A DNA stretch of 64,000 nt from Nitzschia sp. pyKryTriq1 (taxonomy: Eukaryota; Bacillariophyta; Bacillariophyceae; Bacillariales; Bacillariaceae). The stretch spans positions 1,995,001 through 2,059,000 of the forward strand of contig OY101122.1 in assembly GCA_956465555.1 (NCBI GenBank), given 5' to 3'. Position numbers and translations under genes: made by a program. Shown here one piece after another: positions 31,256-41,773 of this stretch (positions are counted from its first letter, which is position 1; each line of letters starts with the position of its first letter). The notes beneath the pieces were generated by a model that was given only the letters and a program-made list of their open reading frames with translations, was not told the origin of the DNA and made no database searches.

Positions 31256-33195
31256 CTACTTGATGATACAAGTGTCCATATGATCGGCAAAATCTGTGTC
31301 AATTAGAGCGGCTTGACGATAGACGGAATCGTAGAATGGATGATGCGCCCCTTTGAAACGCTTGTGGAAGTAAATACCTGGTACATCGCCGACGAAGCCG
31401 ACCTTGACTATGCGACCAAGCTCGGCCATCATCCCGAAATCTCCATGGGTGTGGAGCCATAGAGGATCTTCTAAGTTACGATCCATAATGGTGTGATCCA
31501 AACTGTGTAGAACCGTTCCGACGAACAAGGCCTCCACATGGACATTATCGGCAAAGCACCGACGGTGTCGATTAAATTCTTTGTGGAAGATCTCGCGCAC
31601 CCGAACAATAAAGTTCACAAACCGAGAATATCGCGCAAGCTCACTGATGTTGGGGTGGTGCCATATGTTGTCCTTCACGCCCAAGTCGAAACAAGTACGT
31701 AGAGCATCGAAATCCCAGTCTTGGTGCATAATCCCCATCTTTTTCCACGTATCGAAGAAACGACCAAATGCAACGTATCCAAAGTAGTTGTACATTACTG
31801 TAACCAAGGAGTTTCGGGCGACGAACGGGTTCTTATCGAATTGATCGTCATCGACGTTGACTCCCCAGTTTGCTAGAGCGTGCATTTTTACATGATTCAT
31901 GGCGATCTGTCAACAGCACCATGTCCAAAGAGGTGAGATTACTACCTACGCGTCTTGTTGAAGCCTGATTATCTCCTCTTGATACTTACCGTATTGAACC
32001 AACAAAGAATCAAAGCTTCGTCGGGCGCCAGCTCCCTATCATCCAACTTGGCCTTGGTCATACAACGAGTTTCCAGGTCGATCTCCACAGCAAAGATATC
32101 CTTGATCTCGACAGTACTATGCCTTGTGACGATGGGGAAATTTGGAAAGTAAAATCCGGCAATACATTGGGTACTACCATCAGGCAATGTTGTTGCCTTC
32201 ATTTCATGGTAGTGGATCGCCATACTGCCCTCGAGGCACAGTCTACCAACAACCTCGGCAGGGTCAAAAGGTTTCGGCTTGATGATGCCCCAATCATACA
32301 ACTTGGCTCGAACTCTGAGGACGATACTGCCTTTGACCCACAAAAACATTCCGCACACTCCGATAAACAACAGAGACCAAACGTACCTGAAGAAGGAAAT
32401 GTAGATGTAGTCCATATCCAAGTCGAGAGCTCGTTGTGTGCCTTCTCCCACGCGTTTCTGTTTGCTGGTAGTATGCTCAGATTCAGTAACGAACATTCCA
32501 AGCTTTGCCCATTTGAACCATTTCTTCAAACGTCGAAATTTGACACGTTGAGAGGTGTGGTGTTGCTTAAGAATTTCCCCTGAGTCCAAGTCCTGGAAGT
32601 TGGCCCGATGAAGATCCGCGGCATCAATAATATCGTTCACGCGCTCTTGAGTTTCCTGCGCTTTAGGCGGCAACAAATCGCGTGGAGAACCCTTAGCAAA
32701 TCGACTGAGTTTCTTCTGGGCAAACGAAACCTCCCAGTCCTGGAGCATGCCGATGAATACCCTGTAGATCACGTAGGACAAAAAGAGAATGGTCCATGGC
32801 AAGATCATCATGATGGCTTGAGTGCTGGGCGAAATGGCGTCAATTGTGCCAGAGAAATCGTACACTAACATCTCTGCAGTTGTGGTGAGCGCCTTGTACT
32901 TGGCACCAGCGACCAACAACAGCACATCGAAAGATCCCCGGAAAAGAGATCGGTACAGTCCGACGGCCACGAGTGGTAAGAGCCACAAGTCAGGAATATT
33001 GAAACCATGGCCCATACTCCACACTAAAGTCTTGAAACCAGCGGCCATCGCAGCACCAAGGAAAAAGAGCGTCATCGAGTCGCTAACGCATGCTCGCCAG
33101 GCACCGTAGGCGATCCAGAGGACAATCCAAGGCTGGACGGCTTCAAGAAGCACGTGGAAGGTCGAACCATCGGCAAGAGCGGTGGGTGTCCTCAT
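31256..33195 (-). CDS. Multi-pass membrane protein of unknown function, two exons
   Basis: Exons 33195-31990 and 31906-31256 are joined by removing an 83-nt intron (GTAAGT...TTGACAG, phase 0). Splicing reads CWFNT|IAMNHVKMHALANWG, total 618 residues. Four or five hydrophobic segments lie in the first 170 residues (for example PWIVLWIAYGAWRA, MTLFFLGAAMAAGF, AIMMILPWTILFLSYVIYRV), and one more at YVWSLLFIGVCGMFLWVKG. The soluble C-terminal half is unusually low in homopolymers and rich in His/Asp/Trp (NHVKMHALANWG, DPLWLHTHGDFGMM). That suggests a strongly conserved domain, perhaps metal-binding. I do not recognise a family. Strong splice sites and coherent composition make the gene model firm. 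Confidence 0.8.
31907..31989 (-). other. Intron of the multi-pass membrane protein gene
   Basis: 83 nt, GTAAGT donor and GACAG acceptor on the minus strand, phase 0; both flanking frames stay open. Confidence 0.85.
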
Positions 33196-33687
33196 GTTTC
33201 CGATACTTGTGATACTGTTAGAATGTACCGGTGTGTATGCACTTTTCTCTGACTTTGTTGAACGATTCTCACATCAGTCGCAGTTGGCAGCAACTTTTTC
33301 TTCAAAATTCTTGGAATTTTGGCCTTCTCGATTCTCGATCGCCAAAAATGACCACCTCGATCTCTTCGCGGCCGTATGTACCGGTAATAACCGCGGGGGG
33401 GGGTCATGGGCGGGGTCGCGTGGGATTTTGTGTGAAGAGAAACGAGAAATGACACGCGGACGAGGGACAGAAGATGGGAGGTTACAATACAATATGGTAC
33501 CGGTACTGTGGTACAGTGCAGTATTATGAGTACAGTACCTGGTACAGAGGATATACAGACGTGTAATATCTTGAGTTGTGCCACGGGAATTTGATCACTC
33601 TCGTGTAGAACAATTGTTGACTACGTGGATTCAATTCTACAGTAAAGTTTGTCAGTCGTACGTACAAGTATTTCGATTACTTTAACA

Positions 33688-33737
33688 GAAATCTTCTGAC
33701 TGTCAGAAGAAATCGTCTGACGGTCAGAAGAAACCTT
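33688..33737. repeat. Small outlying block of the 21-bp palindromic satellite
   Basis: About two copies of TTCTGAC(T/G)GTCAGAAGAAATC, the same unit that forms the main array 390 bp to the right. Confidence 0.85.
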
Positions 33738-34125
33738 CGTCCCAACAATGATCCACCCCCTCCGCGATGGAGTCAAAGAGGTACAGTACTGGTACTGTAC
33801 CAATCCAGATGTTTTTGCTAAAAGCATGCAGGTGTAGACGTCGAGATATGTTGACAATGTTGTCCTCGCTCGCGCATGATGTAAGAAGGTTGCAATAGCG
33901 TCCATCACGACAAGTCCCAGTTGACCAGTTTTTTCGGAAATGCACGGCACTTTCGGCGGTCTTCTTGTATCTGCTGCTGACCAGAGATGATTTGCAAAGT
34001 GATTGTAGTAGTTTTCTAATATTGTTAGCCCCTTCTTCAAGGAAACGTTGATCAGGTCGTCTTCTAGTAGTAGTACGAGTAGTACTGGCGGTTGACGGTT
34101 TTCGGTCTTGGGGTCAGTCAAGAAT

Positions 34126-34310
34126 TTCTTCTGACGGTCAGACGAAATCTTCTGACTGTCAGAAGAAATCTTCTGACGGTCAGACGAATCTTCTGACTGT
34201 CAGAAGAAATCTTCTGACTGTCAGAAGAAATCTTCTGACTGTCAGAAGAAATCTTCTGACTGTCAGAAGAAATCTTCTGACGGTCAGAAGAAATCTTCTG
34301 ACGCACAGAC
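34126..34310. repeat. 21-bp tandem satellite with internal palindrome
   Basis: About nine units of TCTTCTGACTGTCAGAAGAAA, nearly head to tail with a 21-bp period; one unit is shorter. Each unit contains the inverted repeat TTCTGAC-N-GTCAGAA. Variation is mostly at the centre base (T or G) and in AGAAG versus AGACG. In one frame it would encode a KISSDSQ heptad, but nothing suggests translation. Confidence 0.9.
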
Positions 34311-34733
34311 GACAGAATTACCTAAGGGGTGAGTGGCGCAATGCGCGCCAGAATACGTGGAACGTCTGGCTTCGTACGTTTCCCCGAATGCTCCTGTACA
34401 CGGCGTATCCGGGGTACCGGTAGACTACACCACATACGACTGTACCTGGTACCTGTACTGGTACTCTGTTGTACTGGTACCATACTGTACCGGCGTCTAC
34501 CGGTAGCACCGATGTACCCGTACCGGTAGTGCGGTGTGTAGTGAAGCGCTCTCGGCCGGTCGAACTCTGTTGTCGCGTAGAATTTACTCCGAAAAGGCCT
34601 ACCGTAGGTAGTAGTCTCTACTAGTAGTAGTAGTCGTAGACGAAACACCTTGTACCCCGGTACGTATCTAAAAGTCTACTCGATGGAGAGAGTAGAGCCT
34701 CTCTCTCTCTCCCTCCCCTCTAGAGCGTCCCCT

Positions 34734-34762
34734 AGAGAGAGAGAGAGAGAGAGAGAGAGAGT
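34734..34762. repeat. GA dinucleotide microsatellite
   Basis: An uninterrupted AG run preceded by the complementary CTCTCTCTCTC stretch at about 34700, so a hairpin could form. Confidence 0.85.
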
Positions 34763-35129
34763 AAAAGTAGATGCTATTATTTGGTCACTACTATCCCCCA
34801 TTTCGAGATGGTCTCAAACGCAACAATGGTTTGGGTGGATGGAGAAATGCCAAAAAAAAGTGGCTGGAGTGCCTCCATGGGGCCAAGGAGACCTTGATGG
34901 GGCCCCGTAACGAAGGCTCTCATTCCCTGTTGTTGTCTCCTCGAGTAGACTACCAGCACTGGGCCGCCGAGCGGTAAATGAATCGATACCCCAAAGTCAG
35001 TAGTTGATCATTTATCGACGGGCGAGCCAAAGGTGACTGGCTGGATGGCCCGTGAAAATTGGTTGTTAGTAGTAAGTACTAGTGGCAGCATGTTGGGGTG
35101 CAAGATTCAACTTGTTTTTGCACTGGTGG

Positions 35130-36782
35130 TCATGTCGACTCTTGAGGATTCTGTGCGTTGTTGCACCCGAGTTGGTCGGGCCCCCGATCATGGTCGGTTT
35201 CGTGGTTGTTTTGCGGATGCTGGTGGTCGTCTTCCTTTTCATCGTCGGATAACCAGTCTTCTATTAGATTCGAAGCTGCTGCTGCCGCCACCGCATCATC
35301 CTCTTCGCGGTGGCTTTCGGCCAAATCCTCCAACTCGATATCGGATCCATCATTTCGCTTGAGTTCTGTCGTCGAGCGTCCCTCGATAGAGGCTTCAATC
35401 GAATCCAGCATGATTTGACTATTATTCCTCATGGAATGACGTTGGGAGGGCCATAGTTCTATGGAACCCATTCCAGAAGACCTTCCAGTCATAGTCGAAC
35501 TGTTCAGCAAATTGTTCGAGGTACCAGCATTGAGGGAAGTCCTCCGGGATACGGATGGATTCTCCGTATCTCCCGGTGGTGTCAGTACCATACTGGGTTC
35601 CCCGTCGCCACAACCCGGATCTTCTTTGCTATTGAATCCTTGTCCCGATCGGAGCGACATCATGGAAAACCAGTTGGCCCATCTGCTGTGGCCCAAAAGG
35701 CTAATTTGGCGGCGTGATGATGAAGTGGTCGGCCCCGAAGTCCGGCGTTGTCGTAGTTGTTCTGGTCCACGACCTTGTCCTCCCTGTTGAGGCCCTTCTT
35801 CCTCCCCCTTTCCACATTGGCAGGTGAGAAAGTTCATGATTGCCTTGTAGATATCTGGTTTCATGAGAGACACCACTGCCGAAACGAGACCCTGGAGATG
35901 AGACCATAGACCTCCCACAAATTGCACCCATGGGGGAACAAACGAGGCCAAGGCGAATAAAATCAACAGGGTGGGCAGCCACATGACGTAAAACACCAAA
36001 ATGAGGCGGCCGAAATAGACAGTCAACAGCCTACGTTTCCCCGTCGGAGGTAACAAATTGCGGCTGTACACCATATACGAAACGTATGTGATATACACGG
36101 AAGGGATGCCCGCAAATAACGGAAAGAACGCCAGCCAAAAGAACAAACTCGAGGCTCGATCCATTTCGATCGGCAAACAGGCCAGTCCGCTGGTAGCCCC
36201 GGAGTGGAACGGCCAGTTGGGCCTATCAATGGCACCCCAGGTTCCCAAAAATCCCATGAATAAGTACACTCCCAGAGCTTGTTTGGTAACAAAGATCCGA
36301 GACGGCGACCTGTATCGCTTTCGAATATTGCTATATTTGAGCATCTTGTACAACTCGTAGGTAATACATCCGTTCAGCCAGGCGTTCGATCCAATCCCGA
36401 AGACGCAGTACCACTGCTGGAAGCTGCACATCCAAGCGGCCCAGTATTCTCCGTTGAGAGCGTTGAGAAGACACGTAATTCCGCAACACAGGCTAAACAC
36501 AAAATCTGGAATCGCCAGGTATAACAGATACATATTGAATGGGTTTTTCCTCGCCTTGGGGCTGGTCGCTATCCCCAAGAAGACAATCAAGCTGGCGGTC
36601 CCCACCACGAGGGCCACCACGGCCCAGACCCACCAATATCGCATCAGATCTTCATCGGAAGGTGCGGCGGCGATGACGTCGTACCGCGTCGAGTCTTCAT
36701 CGAGTTCCCACACTCGCAACATGGGCTTTCCCCTGTACCAATCCGGATCGGCAACTCCATAGCTGCTGTCCGTTGTCGCCAT
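35130..36782 (-). CDS. Seven-helix receptor-like protein (GPCR-like)
   Basis: 550 residues. Seven hydrophobic segments lie within residues about 49-308, including VWAVVALVVGTASLIVFLG, NMYLLYLAIPDFVFSLCCGI, ALGVYLFMGFLGTWG, LFFWLAFFPLFAGIPSVYIT and LILVFYVMWLPTLLILFALA. Cys119 at the start of helix 3 and Cys202 in the second outer loop are placed for the usual disulfide. Helix 6 has MWLP, like CWxP. Helix 7 ends LMKPDIYK, like NPxxY. No long signal peptide precedes the helices. A roughly 230-residue Ser-rich cytoplasmic tail follows, with an RRTSGPTTSSSRRQ site and an acidic region, suited to phosphorylation. It most resembles the cAMP-receptor-like or rhodopsin-like type seen in protists; the ligand is unknown. 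Function as a G-protein-coupled receptor is inferred from topology. Confidence 0.78.
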   Translation of the reverse strand: MATTDSSYGVADPDWYRGKPMLRVWELDEDSTRYDVIAAAPSDEDLMRYWWVWAVVALVVGTASLIVFLGIATSPKARKNPFNMYLLYLAIPDFVFSLCCGITCLLNALNGEYWAAWMCSFQQWYCVFGIGSNAWLNGCITYELYKMLKYSNIRKRYRSPSRIFVTKQALGVYLFMGFLGTWGAIDRPNWPFHSGATSGLACLPIEMDRASSLFFWLAFFPLFAGIPSVYITYVSYMVYSRNLLPPTGKRRLLTVYFGRLILVFYVMWLPTLLILFALASFVPPWVQFVGGLWSHLQGLVSAVVSLMKPDIYKAIMNFLTCQCGKGEEEGPQQGGQGRGPEQLRQRRTSGPTTSSSRRQISLLGHSRWANWFSMMSLRSGQGFNSKEDPGCGDGEPSMVLTPPGDTENPSVSRRTSLNAGTSNNLLNSSTMTGRSSGMGSIELWPSQRHSMRNNSQIMLDSIEASIEGRSTTELKRNDGSDIELEDLAESHREEDDAVAAAAASNLIEDWLSDDEKEDDHQHPQNNHETDHDRGPDQLGCNNAQNPQEST

Positions 36783-37642
36783 GGTATTCTGCTTAGACTA
36801 ATGTAGTATTCGTAAAGTTCAGTCAATAACCCTCAGACAGACAGGATACATCTGTTGCGAAGAGAGGCTGACGATGACGATCACACAATGAATGAAGACA
36901 GTGACGATGAATGAAGACAGTGACGATGAATATGTCTTCTCGTATTGCCTATACAGAAGCGGTAGACTACCGCGGTACCGGGATATCGCAGTATGATACG
37001 TTTGATGTTGTCCTCGCTCTTTTGATTGTGTGCTAATTGTATGTGGCGTCCGCAAATAATTAGCGGATATAGTGCGCGAATAATAGTAATACTGACTGTG
37101 GAGCTAGCGATGCGGTGGCGCGTTTTTGTTGATGCGTTGGTTGCGACATCTAACGCGCGCAACGCCGCACCGCGGTGAGAACGTATCGTACGAACATCAT
37201 GCATGACACGATGATGATGATTCTTCTTCTACCTCCATTTCTGAAATGCTGTAAGTACACATACAGTACATGGTAAAAGTAGCACCATACACGCCTGCCT
37301 GTGGCGGGGGCGTACCTGGTACCGTACGTGTACGACTGTACACTGGGTAAGGTACAGTACCGGTACGAGTTTATTTTCCAGCGTTCTGGCATGACGTAGG
37401 TCCATGTAGCCCTGGTACAAACGCCCGAATCACGAACACGAGTCCTGCCGCGCAATCATGATGAAAGAATTTCTTCCGCGATCGCCATCACGACAATGAC
37501 AACAAACTCCCACCGACGATGGTGTGATAGAAGCATAGCATCCACTACTTCTCTAGCGAGTACTTTTTGACTATTATTGAACATTTCATCTAAACATACA
37601 CCTTAGAAGGCATTCGTCGAAAAAAAGTCAAAAATCCGTGCA
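36783..37642. other. Intergenic region upstream of the receptor-like gene
   Basis: A direct repeat of GTGACGATGAAT(G/A) with GAAGACA lies at about 36895-36935. TACCGGTAC-type motifs occur at about 37312-37360. No coding frame is convincing. Confidence 0.4.
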
Positions 37643-38895
37643 ATGGTGGTTACGAACGAGCTACTTGCAGCTGCGGTGCGGGATCTTCGCGAATCCGACG
37701 CGCCCTGCCATGACAAATGGTACACTTTGGACGCATTGAAGACTATTCTACAGCTGTACTACGACTTTGATGGTAACTTTGATTTCTCTACTAAGACATT
37801 ACAGAAAGCTATAGAGACTCTTGGTCCAGTCGGCTCCACAGTCGCAGGCGGAAATGCAACTGGGATCCACTTGCGAACGAAGCGATGGGCAAGATGAGAA
37901 CATTTTCTACCAGTATTTGTTTTCATCTAAATCCTGGTACGGCCCCAATGGAGAGGCCAAATTGTTTCCGAAATCGCAGGGCGAAGCAGTCATGATATCT
38001 GCCTTCGTCGGCGATCAAATTGGTTTCAACACCAAAATGACCCAGGCGCCAGTGGACGAAGTAAATACGCGATTCCGAGACGGCAAAGACTATGTCAGTA
38101 CAGAATCAGCGGAACACTTGAATGGGAATACGAAGAAGAAAAAACTTACCTTGGATATGTTCGACAAAGACATGTCCACCTCGCCGTTCCTCTTCATGTT
38201 TCGCTTTGGTTGGTGGGTACTGGACCCACCATCACATGAAACTCCAGTTGGAGGATCTGGTTGATTGTTTGGTTGTTATGTTCCCTGGCCATGATGTGGT
38301 GGCACTGTTCGACCAATCGTCTGGGCACACTGCTAAACGAAAAGATGCACTCAACGCAGCAACGATGAACGTGAGTTTTGGCGGCAGCAGGACTGAGCAC
38401 ATGCGCCCATCATTACTTACCGCGGCAGAATTTGGTACCGTTGGAGAAGGCATCTATCAACCTGGGGATGTACAGCATATGCAGTTCCCCAAGATCGAAG
38501 ATTGTACTGAAGCCGACGGTCCAGTGGGAATGGATGCCGCAACTCGGCTCGCCACAAGAGAAGACCACTACGAGGCCAAAACCGAAGAGAGAGACAAGAC
38601 TCCCAAAGAGCTCAAGCTCGAATTGCTTGTAAAGAGAGCAATTCCCAATGCTACTGCACGTATCACGAAGCAGCGTCTCCTCGAGCTTGCCCAACAACAC
38701 CATGTCTCGCCAACCAAAACCATCTCAAACGTCAAGCAAAGAGAAAAGTACAATCATGAGTTAGTGCTGGACGAAATCACTCGTGCAGGTACTCGTCTTG
38801 ATAATCGTGCTTACCGGAAACGCGAGCTGCAAGAAATTGCGACAAGGCTGCAGATCGACATTCAGATTTCCGAACTGAAAGTTGTCATTTGTTGA
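37643..38895 (+). pseudogene. Frame-broken DDE-type transposase-like gene
   Basis: Three frames read on from one another. Frame one starts MVVTNELLAAAVRDL and gives HLRTKRWA before a stop at about 37897. The second carries ENIFYQYLFSSKSWYGPNGE and SQGEAVMISAFVGDQIGF. The third carries GGYWTHHHMKLQLEDLVDCL, FPGHDVVALFDQSSGHTAKR and KDALNAATMNVSFGG. The GYW-HHM...FDQSSGH...ALNA..MN..FGG pattern is that of a transposase-derived catalytic core found in several eukaryotic transposons (D of FDQS, His of SGH). The breaks are near 37875 and 38205, each restored by a one-base change. Downstream is a helical region with SAP-like repeats (KELKLELLVKRAIPNATA; KQRLLELAQQHHV). The usual C-terminal part of such proteins is missing. 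I could not assign a transposon superfamily or find terminal repeats. Confidence 0.6.
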
Positions 38896-39655
38896 AGGTA
38901 GAAGATGTGATGATGTGGTGATGATCTTGTTGATGTTGTGCTTCATTTTTTTCGATTTTACGACTACAAAAAGGGTGCTAACTTAGTTACAAAGGGTTCT
39001 AATTTAGTGCTTATTTGGTTTTGTACCAGGCCTACGTGATGTCGGAGTCGTGAAAAATAAACTCGTACACCAGGTTCCGGGTACTCTTCTTCTTCTTGCA
39101 ATGTTTACGGAAGTTGAATGTCCAGCCACCAATCTCTAATAGTGAACTGTGCTTGCATGACCCGCGATCGTGCGAATTCTACAAACAGATGCATCCCAAC
39201 ATCATTATTGATCGCTTCTTCCACCCATACAACATGCGGGACATGCTTATTTCTACTTAAAAAACGTCCCGAATGATGTTTGTTGCCTGCAGTGTCCTGC
39301 CGACGTCATCTGACATGAAAGCGTAAAGTACTCAGTGAAGGTATTTATGCCTTGATCGCGGCGAAGTTCACAAATTCCTTGATCGTTTCTCCGTTTCTCC
39401 GACGCTCGAAACCGAAACCCATAAATATCCCCCAAATAAAGGTACTGTACCCCCAAAGCGGTCTGTACGCCCGCCGATAGCGTAATGGCAAAGAGAACAG
39501 TATAATAAGTATGTACCGGTACAGAAGAATCGATCAATCTATGTATTGTCTATTGTATTCATTATTCATCAGACTCGTCAATCGTCAATCATCATCACCA
39601 TCATCATCATCACCACCATCATCACGATCACCATATTATCACCATATCAATAATT
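38896..39655. other. Intergenic region after the transposase remnant
   Basis: No gene seen. A run of ATCATCACCATCATC repeats lies at about 39588-39640 just before the next start. AAAGGGT(G/T)CTAA near-repeats occur at about 38970 and 38992. No terminal inverted repeat of the transposase could be found. Confidence 0.4.
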
Positions 39656-40512
39656 GTGGTCATGCAACACCAACAACAAGACACGGCTCTCGATCGCGCC
39701 TTGCGTCGACCCAACGCGGAGAGTCCTCCGGTGGACTGGAGAGTGGTCCAGCGGATCATCGGGCGGCAGTACTCACCGCAGACCGTCCAGAATAGTTTGG
39801 AACGCATTGCCGAAGAGCCCTTGCTGCCCATGGATGTCTTTTTGTTCACAGTCGACAAGGTCATCCACGGAAATAATAATGCTGGAAATGGTGGAGGAAA
39901 CATGGGGAACCATCATCGAGACTCGACTCAATGTTTGTATCGTGCGATTCGAAACATTTGGAGACGGACGTTGGTGGACCGGGGAATCGTCGCCTTTCAT
40001 GCTTCCACGCAAGCGGCACTCTTGCGGCCTCGAGCCGACGTGGAGTACGAAAAGCAGCTCGTGGCGATCCAGAACAGCGACGACTTGGCTGCCAATCTGT
40101 ACCTTTCGACGGCCTTCCAAAAGACCAAGTGTATCGTGCAAGCTCTCCAAGCGCAAGAAGGAGGCGTTCTGCCACGCACCATTCCACTGGTGCACGCCAT
40201 GATTGAAGCGAAATTGCCTCCCTTTTTGATCTTCTTGGCCGCTCGGGAGGATCCCACCTCCATCACAGAGACGAACTGTCCTAAGGGACGCTTGGCGTTG
40301 CACGCCGCCATGGCGGCGCATCTGGTCTGTCAGCGAAATTATCAAACCGATGATAGTCATCGCATTCGATTTTCCCCACCGAGTGCCAAGCAACACGAAG
40401 CGACGTCCCAAAAGTGGCTAAATCTCTTTCAACGAAATTCACCAGTCTACCTACTGTGTCATCTGCATCCCAAGGCAGCCTTTCAATCCGATCTGCCAAA
40501 CCGCATGAGCAA

Positions 40513-40545
<33 letters not shown>

Positions 40546-41188
40546 TCCTCTCGAAACCTTCTTGTATACTCTCCCTTCCCTTACCGATAGCCGCACCGTC
40601 ACCACCGGCACCACCCACCAGTGGCACAGTGCTTGTGTTCTTTCCCAACTGGGGGACATCATCGACCCTATTTTACAAGATGTGCGTCGTGTCTTGAAGA
40701 TTTGTCCCCAAATTCTCGAGACACGACATCCTCACCATGGCCTGTGGCCCTTTCTCGTGCCCATGCTCTGTTGGGATAGTTTTCAAGAAGACCATCATCA
40801 CGCCTTTCCTCGCCATCCGCATCCCGTATTTTTTGGAGAGCTGGATCCACTAGCATCAAAAGCATCAGCATCATCAGCATCGTCGTCATCATCATCTGTC
40901 GCACAGAACTTTTTATTGACATTATCCTACACCTTGTTGCGTGAGAATCCCATGGTAATCGGTCATTCCTATGATACCAATACTGTCAAATTGGCACCCT
41001 GTACGGTCTATGAACGGGTCTTGGAAGAACGATTGGAACTAATCACAGAAACGACCATTCCCGCATTGTTGACGCATCAAGAATCCTTGAAGCGACAAAT
41101 TGCAGAATTAGTATCATTGGAAGAAGAAGAAGAAGAAAACGAACAGGATGAAAATGGTACACAACGACGAACCAAGAACAAGCGATAA
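39656..41188 (+). CDS. Ankyrin-like diatom protein, unknown function
   Basis: 510 residues. The architecture resembles a large diatom family with degenerate ankyrin-type repeats: a helical N-terminal region (LDRALRRPNAESPPVDWRVV), a central CPKGRLALHAAMAA motif equivalent to the NGRLPLHLA helix of ankyrin, then LETRHPHHGLWPFLVPMLCW (compare ETGLFPFMLAA in the family). It closes with LLTLSYTLLRENPMVIG, like the IYELLRRDPSVL ending. Asn/Gly, Ser and Glu runs are inserted. No catalytic motif is visible. Family placement is pattern recognition, not a search result. The first ATG is used; a second Met lies two codons downstream. Confidence 0.65.
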
Positions 41189-41773
41189 ATACTACTGTGC
41201 GTGCAGCGACTCCTCACCCTCATTCCTATTCTGGTGTTGACTATATACGGTATAGTTATATCTCAAACAATGACAACTTCTATCTTGAACTCTACTGTTA
41301 GAGTATAATTGTCTGCTGGCATGAAAAGTCGGAGTAGTCTAATATTCCTTTGAGTTCTACAAGTTCTACCTATATACTAGTTCCAGTTTTTCCTAAAGTA
41401 GCAGGAGTACTCGTACCGACAGCACATGTCTGGTTCCTTTGTCGATTGCTTATACTACTACTAGTAGAACTACCGTACTTGTACACAACCCGCCCTATCC
41501 TTCGAGAATGTGAACGTGCCGAGCGACAGACCGGGTCAGCACCCAGTAGAGTCTACTGGTGGTCACAACAAACGCTAGCGCTAGACGAGGAGGCGCCAGC
41601 CCGCGTTGTGTCCGACTCTGAACCGGACTCGGACGGTGATAGTGATAGTTAAAGTACGCATATTAGTGGTCAGCCTAGGTGCCCGCGAGCCTCTGCCGGG
41701 ATTGGAATCCCATGCTGGGCAAGCTCAACGTCACCGGAGGTAGTTAACAACAACAACACTACTCGTACATATA
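41189..41773. other. Convergent intergenic region
   Basis: A plus-strand frame at 41350-41652 could encode 100 residues with one hydrophobic stretch and an acidic end, but nothing supports it. A GGGATTGGAATCCC inverted repeat at about 41698-41711 sits in a GC-richer patch. Confidence 0.35.

Larger units (their letters stand above)
33196..35129. other. Repeat-rich gap of about 1.9 kb without a confident gene
   Basis: The stretch holds two blocks of a 21-bp palindromic satellite, dense TACCGGTAC-type sequence (about 33490-33540 and 34405-34535) and a GAGAGA run at 34734-34762. Minus-strand frames such as 33621-34121 look like chance. From about 34770 to 35130 nothing is seen. Confidence 0.45.

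Noticed and set aside
33621-34121. 166-residue minus-strand frame
   Set aside because: It runs through satellite and TACCGGTAC sequence, lacks any motif, and its composition is not protein-like.
34118-34306. Heptad-repeat protein KISSDSQ
   Set aside because: It is just the translation of the 21-bp satellite; no start, context or extension supports a gene.
34126-34310. CRISPR-like array
   Set aside because: Repeats are head to tail with no unique spacers, and the genome is eukaryotic; it is a tandem satellite.
41350-41652. Possible 100-residue protein
   Set aside because: The frame is made of TAC/GTA-rich intergenic sequence and its acidic end is a repeat; no motif or start context supports it.
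41683-41745. tRNA-like patch on the minus strand
   Set aside because: A GGGATTCCAATCCC hairpin resembles a T-arm, but no acceptor, D or anticodon stem could be paired.
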